DNA of 10,395 nucleotides from Flemingiibacterium sp045634345. Lineage in GTDB: Bacteria; Bacillota; Clostridia; Oscillospirales; CAG-272. This document shows, piece after piece, positions 1-6,444 of the stretch; the first letter of the stretch is position 1, and each line of letters begins with the position of its first letter. The notes under the pieces are model-generated. The model had not been told where the DNA came from, made no database searches, and saw only the letters and a list, made by a program, of their open reading frames with translations. The translations under genes were made by a program, and so were the position numbers. The DNA lies in the NCBI GenBank assembly GCA_045634345.1, contig JAZRAB010000206.1, forward strand, positions 1 through 10,395, read 5' to 3'.

Positions 1-164
1 ATCCTCGCCGCAGCACTGGAATCAAGCGCATTTGCACCGAGACCGTATACGGTTTCGGTCGGGAAAGCTACAAGTCTGCCATCACGGAGCAATTTTCCTG
101 CTGTCTCGAATATCTCATTATTTACTTTTTCATTTTTGCCAAGATATGATATTATAGTGTCCAT
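1..164 (-). CDS. ywlC: Threonylcarbamoyl-AMP synthase (Sua5/YwlC/YrdC family), N-terminal part
   Basis: Cut by the left window edge: only the first 54 codons are present. The family makes threonylcarbamoyl-AMP from threonine, bicarbonate and ATP in the cytoplasm, the first step of the universal t6A37 modification of ANN-decoding tRNAs. What is seen: the stretch FPTETVYGLGANA at residues 34-46, the hallmark of the YrdC/Sua5 fold, preceded by a helix ending in LLRDGRLVA as usual in the family. The ATG at 164 follows a GAAAGGAT ribosome binding site 4-5 bases upstream. Whether the protein has the extra C-terminal Sua5 domain or is the short YrdC form cannot be told here. It lies 39 bases downstream of prfA on the same strand. 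The prfA-ywlC neighbourhood is known from Bacillus, though there prmC and other genes intervene, and none is seen here. Confidence 0.9.
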   Translation of the reverse strand, partial: MDTIISYLGKNEKVNNEIFETAGKLLRDGRLVAFPTETVYGLGANALDSSAAAR

Positions 165-203
165 TTTTATCCTTTCGATAGGCAGTAATCAGCACCGATG
201 GTA

Positions 204-1268
204 TCAGCTGTTCGCAAGCTTTGCCGCGGTATCGGCAGTGGCAAGCGCCGTCAGCATTTCTTCAATTTCGCCGTTTAAAAAAGCTTCGAGCGAATGAAGT
301 GTAACGCCGATGCGGTGGTCAGTCACACGGCTCTGAGGGTAATTGTATGTGCGTATGCGCTCGCTTCGGTCGCCGGTTCCGACCTGACTTTTTCTCTCGG
401 ATGCAATCTTTGCATCCTGCTCAGCCTGCTTCATGTCAAAAAGCTTGGTGCGAAGAAGTTTCATAGCTTTATCGCGGTTTTTAAACTGCGATCGCTCATC
501 TTGACATTCGATAACGATGCCCGTCGGCTTATGGAGAAGCCGTATCGCCGACTCGGTTTTGTTTACATGCTGACCGCCGGCGCCGCTTGATTTAATGGTT
601 TCAATTTCAAGATCGGACTGATTTATCTCAATTTCAACATCCTCTGCCTCGGGTAAAACCGCGACTGTGGCAGTAGATGTCTGTATTCTTCCCTGCGACT
701 CGGTTACAGGCACACGCTGTACACGGTGTACGCCCGATTCAAATTTGAGACGGGAATACGCCCCCTCACCTTCGACCATAAAGCTGACCTCCTTGAATCC
801 GCCAAGCTCGGTCTCATTGCAGGAAATTATCTCGGTTTTCCAGCCGACAGATGCGGCATACATGTTATACATACGGTAAAGTACATATGCAAAAAGTGCT
901 GCTTCTTCGCCTCCCGCACCGCCTCTTATTTCGATAATAACATTCTTGTCATCATTCGGGTCGTGTGGCAGAAGAAGTATCTGAAGTTCTCGCTCGATTG
1001 CAGGAAGCTGCTCCTTTAGAATAGCAAGCTCTTCTCGCGCAAGCTCCTCCATTTCGGGATCAAGCTTTTCCGAAAGCAGCCCCTCCGTTTCACGGAGCTG
1101 TGCTTCGCAAGCAATATATTCACGGTATTTTTCTACTATCGGAGTAAGCCTCTTATGCTCTCGCATAAGCTTTGTGTAGCGTTCCTGATCGCTCACGACC
1201 TCGGGAAGCGAGAGTTCCTCCGCCATTTTTTCATAATTTTCTTCGGTTATCTTAAGTTTTTCAAACAT
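204..1268 (-). CDS. prfA: Peptide chain release factor 1
   Basis: Terminates translation at UAA and UAG by entering the ribosomal A site and triggering peptidyl-tRNA hydrolysis. The 354-residue length is normal for RF1. Visible marks: the acidic, coiled N-terminal domain (about 1-100); the RGGAGGEEA motif near 115-123; the stop-codon-reading tripeptide PVT at 187-189 inside HRVQRVPVTES, which identifies RF1 (RF2 has SPF); and the catalytic GGQ at 231-233 inside SSGAGGQHVNKTES. Gln233 is the residue normally methylated by PrmC, which is not encoded next door. The frame stays open up to 1313, but I chose the ATG at 1268 because MFEKLK matches the usual RF1 N-terminus and an AAAGGG site precedes it; the 15 extra codons would run into a GC-rich hairpin. 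The gap to the upstream exporter gene is 65 bases. Confidence 0.97.
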   Translation of the reverse strand: MFEKLKITEENYEKMAEELSLPEVVSDQERYTKLMREHKRLTPIVEKYREYIACEAQLRETEGLLSEKLDPEMEELAREELAILKEQLPAIERELQILLLPHDPNDDKNVIIEIRGGAGGEEAALFAYVLYRMYNMYAASVGWKTEIISCNETELGGFKEVSFMVEGEGAYSRLKFESGVHRVQRVPVTESQGRIQTSTATVAVLPEAEDVEIEINQSDLEIETIKSSGAGGQHVNKTESAIRLLHKPTGIVIECQDERSQFKNRDKAMKLLRTKLFDMKQAEQDAKIASERKSQVGTGDRSERIRTYNYPQSRVTDHRIGVTLHSLEAFLNGEIEEMLTALATADTAAKLANS

Positions 1269-1305
1269 ATTTATGTTTCCCTTTACCCTCTCAACAAACA
1301 AGCCA

Positions 1306-1328
1306 CCGCGCACGAATTACGTGCGCGG
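1306..1328 (-). terminator. GC-rich hairpin between exporter gene and prfA, possible terminator or attenuator
   Basis: A perfect 9-base-pair stem (CCGCGCACG at 1306-1314 with CGTGCGCGG at 1320-1328) encloses a 5-base AATTA loop. It starts 5 bases after the exporter stop codon. On the minus strand it is followed by TGGCTTGTTTGTTG, a broken rather than continuous T-run, so termination may be partial. The prfA ATG is only 37 bases beyond the hairpin, leaving little room for a separate prfA promoter. The hairpin could therefore tune read-through into prfA or stabilise the upstream mRNA end. The stem is seen in the sequence; the role is inferred. Confidence 0.55.
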
Positions 1329-1333
1329 GGGAG

Positions 1334-2227
1334 TTAAATCAGAATTTCGATAACTACTCCGAGTATCGCAGAAGCAGCATACAGGAGTCCAAGCAGAGCG
1401 AAATTTTGCTTGTGTGACCGGTTCACTCGGAATAAAACGAGCATGCCGACTCCTGCACCGGCAGAAAGCGCAGACGCAAGAGACCCGAAGCCGAGTGCTC
1501 CGGAGATAAAAAGCTCGGTCGTTACCACGCTTGCCGCACAGTTCGGAATAAGACCGATAAGCGCTGCAAGAAACGGCTGTATTAAACTTTCGCTCATCAT
1601 AAATCCGCGAAGCTTGTCCTCGCCAAGAATGTCAATGACGATATGTAGTACAAAGCTGGTCACAAAAACAAATAGAAAGATAGAAACGCCGCGCTTCAAA
1701 GCCGCGCTTACTATACCGCTTTGACTGTCGCAGTGAGCACAGTGATGATGCTCTCCGCCCTCATGAACATGCTCTGAATGGTGATGCGCCTCACGTTTTT
1801 TTGCAGTATCCAGATGAGTAAGCTTAAATATAATATTCACAATAAAGCCGACAAATATCGCATAAACAAGCTTGATAGCAAGCATCGGAAAAAACCATTT
1901 GGCGCTTCCCGGGTTTGCAAGCAATATCGGAAACGCCTCGTCGCTCGTAGCGATAAATACCGCCGCGACCGTTCCTGCACTTATAAGACGCTCTGAATAC
2001 AAGTTAGCCGCAGCCACAGAAAATCCGCACTGCGGAAAAAGTCCGAGCAGTGCCGCGCCGATTATTCCCATTTTTTTGCTTGCAAGCACGCTCTTGACCT
2101 TATCCATAGCCTTGTGCTCTATAAGTTCAATCAGAAAATACACGAGCAAAAGCAGTGGGAGCATATACCATGTATGCTCAAATGTGTGAATAAGAGCGTG
2201 CAAAATATGGTGAAGAAATTCTTGCAT
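1334..2227 (-). CDS. Predicted heavy-metal exporter, ArsP_2-like multi-spanning membrane protein
   Basis: A 297-residue membrane protein with about eight hydrophobic segments (near 21-37, 53-75, 84-104, 111-135, 178-200, 215-240, 245-267 and 276-296). It resembles the family described as putative 10TM heavy-metal exporters (ArsP_2), variously named arsenic efflux protein or putative manganese transporter; no substrate can be read from sequence. Two halves look like a duplication: GLFPQCGFSV at 62-71 and GLIPNCAASV at 225-234 align, with matching following helices, so P65-Q-C67 and P228-N-C230 are candidate substrate-path residues. The central loop at 147-167 holds nine His and two Cys, and the N-terminus carries H6, H7, H10, H14 and H18, consistent with divalent metal binding. 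ATG at 2227 follows a strong AGGAGG site. It starts only 18 bases after galM stops, suggesting co-transcription. Family moderately sure, substrate unknown. Confidence 0.72.
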   Translation of the reverse strand: MQEFLHHILHALIHTFEHTWYMLPLLLLVYFLIELIEHKAMDKVKSVLASKKMGIIGAALLGLFPQCGFSVAAANLYSERLISAGTVAAVFIATSDEAFPILLANPGSAKWFFPMLAIKLVYAIFVGFIVNIIFKLTHLDTAKKREAHHHSEHVHEGGEHHHCAHCDSQSGIVSAALKRGVSIFLFVFVTSFVLHIVIDILGEDKLRGFMMSESLIQPFLAALIGLIPNCAASVVTTELFISGALGFGSLASALSAGAGVGMLVLFRVNRSHKQNFALLGLLYAASAILGVVIEILI

Positions 2228-2245
2228 TTATCCTCCTGATTGGAG

Positions 2246-3304
2246 TTATTTTACACTGAACGCATAAATAGTGGTAGTATCGTATTTTTCTCCTACACGC
2301 AACTTAGTAGAGGGGAAATTATCGTGATTGGGACTGTCCGGTGCATGTTGTGTTTCAAGGCATATTGCAAGCCCCGGTGTTTGCTTCATTCCACCCTTCA
2401 TGGGCATCTCCCCATTCATTGCTCCGGCTGCGTAAAGCTGAACGCCCGTCTGGTCTGTAAGCACGCTCATAACACGTCCCGTTTTTTCATCGTAAAGCTC
2501 CATCTGCTTCTTAACCGCTCCGTCCGATTCGAGAACATAGTTATGGTCATATCCGCCGACGAGCTTAAGCTGAGGGTCACTGATATCGTTAATGCGTGCT
2601 CCTATTTTTGTTGCTTCCCTAAAATCAAACGGAGTGCCGTCCACCTTATAGAGCTTACCTGTCGGAAGAAGCTTATCGCTGATCTCGGTTATCTCGTCAG
2701 AGGTGATCTGCAGATAGTGATCATGAGCAGACCCGGAATTATATCCACCAAGATTGAAATATGCGTGATTTGTCATATTGATGACCGTATCCTGATCGCA
2801 TGTAGCTTCGTAGTGTATCTTAAGCTCATTCACATCGGTAAGCGAATATGTCACCTTAGCGCGAAGCGTACCGGGGTAGTTTTCCTCTGCATCCTCGCTT
2901 ATAAGCGTCATGATTATTCCCTGCTCTCCGGCCTTTTCATACGGCACAGCGTCCCATATCTTTTTGTTGAAGCCTGAGCTTCCGCCGTGAAGATGTACTT
3001 TCCCGTTCTCATTGAGCGCAAGCTGATAGGTGATGCCGTTCAGTGTAAAGCGTCCGTTTGCAATTCGGTTTCCGTAGCGTCCGATGATTGCGCCGTGATA
3101 TCCGTTATCCTTAAGATAAGCTTCAACCGTATCAAAACCGAGTACAACATCAGCCATATTCCCATTGCGATCCGGGACGTTAAGTGACTGTATTATACCG
3201 CCCAATGTGAGTATCTTTACAGAAGCACCGTTTTTGTTGGTCAGAGTGTACGCATAGACCTCACATCCGCACGGCTTTTTGCCGAAAAGTTCTTTTGTTA
3301 TCAT
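2246..3304 (-). CDS. galM: Aldose 1-epimerase (galactose mutarotase)
   Basis: Interconverts the alpha and beta anomers of galactose, glucose and related aldoses, feeding the alpha-sugar to a 1-kinase in the Leloir pathway; cytoplasmic. The 352-residue length is usual. Family marks seen: GRYGNRIANGRF at 75-86, HLHGG at 104-108 (H106 corresponds to the first catalytic His), NHAYFNLGG at 179-187 (H180, the general acid), GGYDHNY at 250-256 (D253, sugar binding), and CLETQHAPDSPN at 315-326 (E317, the general base). All catalytic residues are therefore intact. The ATG at 3304 follows an AAGGGGA ribosome binding site. It sits 25 bases downstream of galE and 18 bases upstream of the exporter gene, all in one direction, which fits a galactose-related operon. 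Confidence 0.95.
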   Translation of the reverse strand: MITKELFGKKPCGCEVYAYTLTNKNGASVKILTLGGIIQSLNVPDRNGNMADVVLGFDTVEAYLKDNGYHGAIIGRYGNRIANGRFTLNGITYQLALNENGKVHLHGGSSGFNKKIWDAVPYEKAGEQGIIMTLISEDAEENYPGTLRAKVTYSLTDVNELKIHYEATCDQDTVINMTNHAYFNLGGYNSGSAHDHYLQITSDEITEISDKLLPTGKLYKVDGTPFDFREATKIGARINDISDPQLKLVGGYDHNYVLESDGAVKKQMELYDEKTGRVMSVLTDQTGVQLYAAGAMNGEMPMKGGMKQTPGLAICLETQHAPDSPNHDNFPSTKLRVGEKYDTTTIYAFSVK

Positions 3305-3329
3305 TTTTAATTCCCCTTGGAAATTTTAA

Positions 3330-4343
3330 TTATGCGTCGTATCCGTTCGGATTGAGCGTCTGCCAACGTGAGCTGTCGCGGCACATATCATCAATCCCGT
3401 GTTCGGCTTGCCAACCAAGTATCTCGCGCGCCTTGGTAGGATCGGCATAACATTCGTCGATGTCACCGGGACGGCGAGGCGCGATCTTATAGTTTATCTT
3501 TTTACCGGTAGCATTCTCATACGCTTTTACAATATCAAGTACGGAGTAGCCATGACCTGTTCCAACATTGAAAACATCAAGCCCCGGTTTTTTCTCAAGC
3601 CATGCAAGTGCGGCAAGGTGAGCTCTTGCAAGGTCAACGACGTGAATATAGTCACGCACGCCGGTTCCGTCGTGAGTATCGTAATCATCTCCAAAGACAG
3701 AAAGGCACTCGCGCTTTCCGATTGCAACCTGAGTAATATACGGCATAAGATTATTAGGAATACCCGACGGATCCTCTCCTATCATACCCGACTCATGAGC
3801 ACCGATCGGATTGAAATAACGAAGGATTGCCGTGTTCCATTCAGCGTCAGCTTTGTAAAGATCCTTCAGGATATGCTCGATCATAAGCTTTGTTTCGCCG
3901 TAGGGATTTGTTGCAGAGTTCGGGAAATCCTCTCGAATCGGAACAGATGCGGGTTTTCCGTATACTGTCGCGGATGAAGAAAAGACAAGATTCTTGCAGT
4001 TGTATTTTCCCATCAACTCGCAAAGATTAAGCGTGCTGATAAGATTGTTCTGATAATAGCGAAGCGGAATCGCGCAGGATTCGCCTACCGCCTTGAGTCC
4101 GGCAAAATGTATAGCGGAATCAATCTTTTCGGATGCGAAGACAACCTCAAGCGCATTTTTGTCACAGAGATCAACATTGTAGAATTTGAAGTCTTTGTCT
4201 GTAATCTTGCGAATACGCTCAAGCACAACGGGCTTTGAGTTGCAGAAGTTATCTGCAATAACGACACCCTTACCGATATTAAGAAGCTCAACAACAGTGT
4301 GTGAACCGATAAATCCGGCACCGCCGGTAACTAAAATAGACAT
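3330..4343 (-). CDS. galE: UDP-glucose 4-epimerase
   Basis: NAD-dependent short-chain dehydrogenase/reductase fold enzyme that inverts C4 of UDP-glucose/UDP-galactose (and, in some members, the UDP-N-acetylhexosamines). Length 337 residues, typical for GalE. Seen: the Rossmann NAD site GGAGFIGSH at 7-15; S124 in SSSATVYG (122-129) and the Y148-x3-K152 catalytic pair in NPYGETK; RYFNPIGAHESG at 175-186; and RPGDIDECYADP at 291-302 near the C-terminal substrate domain. It is 30 bases downstream of the nucleotidyltransferase gene and 25 bases upstream of galM. A GGAGG site precedes the ATG at 4343. I cannot tell from sequence alone whether it accepts N-acetylated substrates, but the NahK-like kinase across the divergent region makes that worth considering. 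Confidence 0.96.
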   Translation of the reverse strand: MSILVTGGAGFIGSHTVVELLNIGKGVVIADNFCNSKPVVLERIRKITDKDFKFYNVDLCDKNALEVVFASEKIDSAIHFAGLKAVGESCAIPLRYYQNNLISTLNLCELMGKYNCKNLVFSSSATVYGKPASVPIREDFPNSATNPYGETKLMIEHILKDLYKADAEWNTAILRYFNPIGAHESGMIGEDPSGIPNNLMPYITQVAIGKRECLSVFGDDYDTHDGTGVRDYIHVVDLARAHLAALAWLEKKPGLDVFNVGTGHGYSVLDIVKAYENATGKKINYKIAPRRPGDIDECYADPTKAREILGWQAEHGIDDMCRDSSRWQTLNPNGYDA

Positions 4344-4373
4344 TACTTTAATCCTCCGAAATCAACTTAACTC

Positions 4374-5273
4374 TTACTTCCAAAGACCGTCCGGGTAAAC
4401 ACCAGCTTCGGTCTGCGCCTTAATAAACTCAACAAATTTTGGCTTATCTTCGGCATATGTAACACCGTACCACTTCGCACTCGTTTCGAGCATAGCAACC
4501 TCGCACTCACCGCGGTCAATACGACTCTGCACGAGGAAAGGCAGGAAGTACTCCGCTTTCATCGGATCGGAAGCCGTCGGAAGTGCGCGCATAAATTCAA
4601 CAAATCCCTCGCGCAGCATCGCAAAAATATCGGGAGTAAACGCCCAGCAGTTCATGGAGACAACCGCCTTGCGGTCAAGATCATGCCAGGTATCATTTTC
4701 AAAGTACTGAATAACTCCGTCGTTTTCCTGAATCTTGGTGCGCTCAACAACATTCTTTAAATGACCGTCAACCACCTCGCAGACTCCGCGAGAAACATAA
4801 CCGTTTTCGGTAATTGTATTTTCAAGTATGTATCCTGCCATTGCAAAATGACCGCCGCCCTTTGCGTCTGACATTTTATCATAAAGCTGCTTGAAAGCAT
4901 CTCTGCCGTAAAAGTCATCGGAATTGATAATGGCAAACGGCTCGTTTACCGCATCAGCTGCCATAAGAGCTGCATGGGCGGTTCCCCACGGTTTGGTACG
5001 TCCGTCCGGTACAGTAAAGCCCTCGGGGATGTTGTCAAGGCTCTGGAAAACATACTCTACCTTAACTGCGCCCTCTATTCGTTTGCCGACTGTTTCGCGG
5101 AATACATCGTAATTCTCTTCTTTGATGATGAAAACCACTTTATCAAATCCCGCTTTTATCGCATCATATATAGAAAAGTCAACGATAAATTCACCGTGAC
5201 GTGTGATCGGGTCAATCTGCTTAAGTCCACCATAGCGGCTTCCCATACCTGCAGCCATAATTACAAGTGTCAT
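4374..5273 (-). CDS. Sugar-1-phosphate nucleotidyltransferase-like protein (NTP transferase family)
   Basis: A 299-residue GT-A-like nucleotidyltransferase expected to couple an NTP to a sugar-1-phosphate, releasing pyrophosphate. Seen: the N-terminal signature MAAGMGSRYGGLKQ at 6-19 (the nucleotide-binding G-x-G-x-R...K loop), PDGRTKPWGTAHA at 89-101, and NSDDFYG at 117-123 with D119/D120 as probable metal ligands. A beta-rich region with GYVSRGVCEV at 158-167 and a C-terminal WYGVTYAEDKPKFV at 268-281 follow. This N-terminus resembles a Firmicutes group usually named only nucleotidyltransferase family protein; base and sugar specificity are not determinable here. Its place between hprK and galE suggests it makes or feeds a UDP-hexose. 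An AAGGAG site lies 11 bases before the ATG at 5273. Alternatives such as a GalU- or RmlA-type activity cannot be excluded. Confidence 0.85.
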   Translation of the reverse strand: MTLVIMAAGMGSRYGGLKQIDPITRHGEFIVDFSIYDAIKAGFDKVVFIIKEENYDVFRETVGKRIEGAVKVEYVFQSLDNIPEGFTVPDGRTKPWGTAHAALMAADAVNEPFAIINSDDFYGRDAFKQLYDKMSDAKGGGHFAMAGYILENTITENGYVSRGVCEVVDGHLKNVVERTKIQENDGVIQYFENDTWHDLDRKAVVSMNCWAFTPDIFAMLREGFVEFMRALPTASDPMKAEYFLPFLVQSRIDRGECEVAMLETSAKWYGVTYAEDKPKFVEFIKAQTEAGVYPDGLWK

Positions 5274-5316
5274 CTTCTTAATTTCTCCTTTAAATATATA
5301 AATTAATTTATTTTTA

Positions 5317-6273
5317 TCAAAGTCCGCTTGTGTCGATACCCATCTGTCCCATAAGCTTCTTGTTAAACTCTTCTGCCGTATTGAAGCCCATCTTCTTTTG
5401 ACGGTTGTTCATTGCAGCAATTTCAAGAATAATCGCAAGATTTCGTCCCGGCTTTACCGGAATAGTCGTGGTGGGAATCTTGATACCGAGTATTTCTGTA
5501 TATTCGGAGTCGAGACCGAAGCGATCATACATCTTACCCTGAACCCAAGGCTCAAGGTTTATAATCATATCGATCTTCTCGGTCAGCTTAACAGCACCCA
5601 TACCGAAAATACGGCGCACGTCAACAATGCCGATACCGCGAAGCTCAACGTAATGACGTATGATTTCCGGAGCACTTCCGACAAGCGTTTTTGCGGATAC
5701 ACGCTTTATCTCAACAGCATCGTCAGCTATAAGACGGTGTCCGCGCTTTACAAGCTCAATCGCTGTCTCCGATTTACCTACGCCTGAATCACCGAGAATA
5801 AGTACACCCTCGCCGTAAACCTCGACAAGCACGCCATGGCGTGTAAGTCTTGGAGCAAGCTGAACATTCAAAAATGCAATAAGCGCCGCCATAAATGCGC
5901 TGGTCGTATCCGCAGTGCGAAGAATCGGCACTTCAAAATATTCACCAAGCTCAACAAACTCGGGAAAAACATCAAGCGACGAGGAAATGACCACGGCGAC
6001 CGGTTTGCTTTCGAGAAATCTCATAATCGCATTTCTTCGATTTTCCTCGGTTAGGGAATCAAGATATCTGTGTTCAACCTTACCGATTATCTGTATGCGC
6101 TGTGGCTCGTAATGATCAAAAAAACCGGTAAGCTGAAGCCCGGGGCGGTTCACGTCCATGAGGTGAACGAGAATTTTATCTACGTCATCCGGAATATAGA
6201 TTTTTTCCAGTGAAAATTCGGAGATTATCTTTGATAGCTCGACAGTATAAACATCTGACATATTTCGCGTCAC
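5317..6273 (-). CDS. hprK: HPr kinase/phosphorylase
   Basis: Bifunctional enzyme that phosphorylates or dephosphorylates Ser46 of HPr in response to ATP, phosphate and glycolytic intermediates, setting CcpA-dependent catabolite repression and PTS activity. The 318-residue length is normal. Seen: N-terminal domain about 1-135; H146 in RHGVLVEVYGEG; Walker A loop GDSGVGKS at 161-168; D184/D185 in LIADDAVEI; the family signature around VELRGIGIVDVRRIFG (209-224, E210); R251 in YDRFGLD; and the C-terminal PVKPGRNLAIILEIAAMN, all intact. Two starts are possible. GTG at 6273 has a GGGAA element 9 bases upstream and a better GAAAGGA brought close by a hairpin. ATG at 6261 (MSDVYTV) fits the family N-terminus better but has no close ribosome site. 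It heads the minus-strand cluster; the next gene begins 43 bases on. Confidence 0.96.
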   Translation of the reverse strand: MTRNMSDVYTVELSKIISEFSLEKIYIPDDVDKILVHLMDVNRPGLQLTGFFDHYEPQRIQIIGKVEHRYLDSLTEENRRNAIMRFLESKPVAVVISSSLDVFPEFVELGEYFEVPILRTADTTSAFMAALIAFLNVQLAPRLTRHGVLVEVYGEGVLILGDSGVGKSETAIELVKRGHRLIADDAVEIKRVSAKTLVGSAPEIIRHYVELRGIGIVDVRRIFGMGAVKLTEKIDMIINLEPWVQGKMYDRFGLDSEYTEILGIKIPTTTIPVKPGRNLAIILEIAAMNNRQKKMGFNTAEEFNKKLMGQMGIDTSGL

Positions 6274-6274
6274 A

Positions 6275-6288
6275 CGGGAAAATTCCCG
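6275..6288 (-). promoter_or_regulatory. Small hairpin between ribosome binding site and hprK start
   Basis: CGGGAA and TTCCCG flank two A residues, giving a short inverted repeat (5-6 base pairs) right before the GTG at 6273. The GAAAGGA element at 6294-6299 is 20 bases from the GTG in linear sequence. If the hairpin folds, the remaining distance is about 6 bases, near ideal. The fold is weak because a 2-base loop is not allowed, so 5 base pairs with a 4-base loop is the likely form. The repeat is seen; a role in setting hprK translation is inferred. Confidence 0.4.
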
Positions 6289-6299
6289 CTTATCCTTTC

Positions 6300-6309
6300 A
6301 TGTGATACA
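6300..6309 (+). repeat. ATGTGATACA motif, copy 1 (hprK leader)
   Basis: Third occurrence of the ten-base core shared by the two divergent promoters. It lies downstream of the predicted hprK start point, between it and the ribosome binding site. In this copy the element reads ATGT-GAT-ACAT, a perfect dyad with a 3-base centre. It is inverted relative to the copy at 6332-6341, with centres about 32 bases apart (close to three helical turns), an arrangement compatible with a dimeric regulator bridging the hprK start site. Confidence 0.4.
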
Positions 6310-6331
6310 TTAAAATTATATATACTTATAT

Positions 6332-6341
6332 TGTATCACAT
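6332..6341 (-). repeat. ATGTGATACA motif, copy 2 (hprK -10 region)
   Basis: On the minus strand this copy overlaps the extended -10 box of the hprK promoter. The identity with the azlC promoter is longer than the core: 15 bases, ATGTGATACAATATA, at 6327-6341 (minus) and 6433-6447 (plus). The core has TGT-GAT-ACA dyad symmetry, as expected of a dimeric DNA-binding protein site, although part of the similarity is explained by the shared -10 consensus. Confidence 0.5.
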
Positions 6342-6343
6342 TT

Positions 6344-6358
6344 AATTGACGATTTCAA
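6344..6358 (-). promoter_or_regulatory. cre-like sequence overlapping the hprK -35 box
   Basis: On the minus strand TTGAAATCGTCAATT matches the left half of the CcpA operator consensus (WTGNAANCG) exactly but departs at two positions in the right half. If bound, CcpA/P-Ser-HPr would block the promoter of the gene that makes P-Ser-HPr. The match is partial and could be chance, since the -35 box itself supplies TTGAAA. Confidence 0.25.
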
Positions 6359-6415
6359 GTAGTAAATGAAAAAATCCCCTTTTTTTATCGTTTTTGAGAA
6401 TGTTTGAAAAATCTC

Positions 6416-6444
6416 TTGCTTTTTTTTGAAGGATGTGATACAAT
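6416..6444 (+). promoter_or_regulatory. Predicted sigma-A-type promoter of azlCD
   Basis: -35 TTGCTT (6416-6421), 17-base spacer, -10 TACAAT (6439-6444) with an upstream TGA that makes an extended -10. A run of eight T residues sits within the -35/spacer boundary. The predicted start near 6451 gives a leader of about 70 bases, too short for a T-box. It faces away from the hprK promoter. Confidence 0.65.
6433..6442 (+). repeat. ATGTGATACA motif, copy 3 (azlC -10 region)
   Basis: Overlaps the extended -10 of the azlC promoter and is part of the 15-base block (6433-6447) identical to the reverse strand at 6327-6341. The two divergent promoters thus share the same sequence at the same place relative to transcription start, which could let one regulator act on both. 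Confidence 0.5.

Larger units (their letters stand above)
6330..6358 (-). promoter_or_regulatory. Predicted sigma-A-type promoter of the hprK cluster
   Basis: Read on the minus strand: -35 TTGAAA (6353-6358), a 17-base spacer, then -10 TACAAT (6330-6335) preceded by TGA, giving an extended -10 (TGATACAAT). Transcription would start near 6323, leaving a leader of about 50 bases before the hprK GTG. It is the only good promoter I find for the minus-strand genes, so hprK to galM and probably the exporter may be one transcript. Confidence 0.7.

Noticed and set aside
1269..1313. A 15-codon N-terminal extension of prfA starting at 1313
   Set aside because: It would start inside the GC hairpin, lacks a ribosome site, and the family N-terminus matches the ATG at 1268.
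2240..2977. A 245-codon open frame on the plus strand opposite galM
   Set aside because: galM has every family motif and intact catalytic residues; the opposite frame has a Cys/Arg/Ile-rich composition typical of an antisense shadow.
5293..5320. TTGATA-16-TATATT promoter-like sequence before the nucleotidyltransferase gene (minus strand)
   Set aside because: Transcription would begin within the AAGGAG ribosome binding site, removing part of it; the match is likely due to the AT-rich gap.
6369..6386. A6-TCCCC-T7 inverted repeat in the divergent control region
   Set aside because: Only A:T pairs around a C-rich loop; more likely a bent A/T tract than a terminator, and no convergent gene needs one here.
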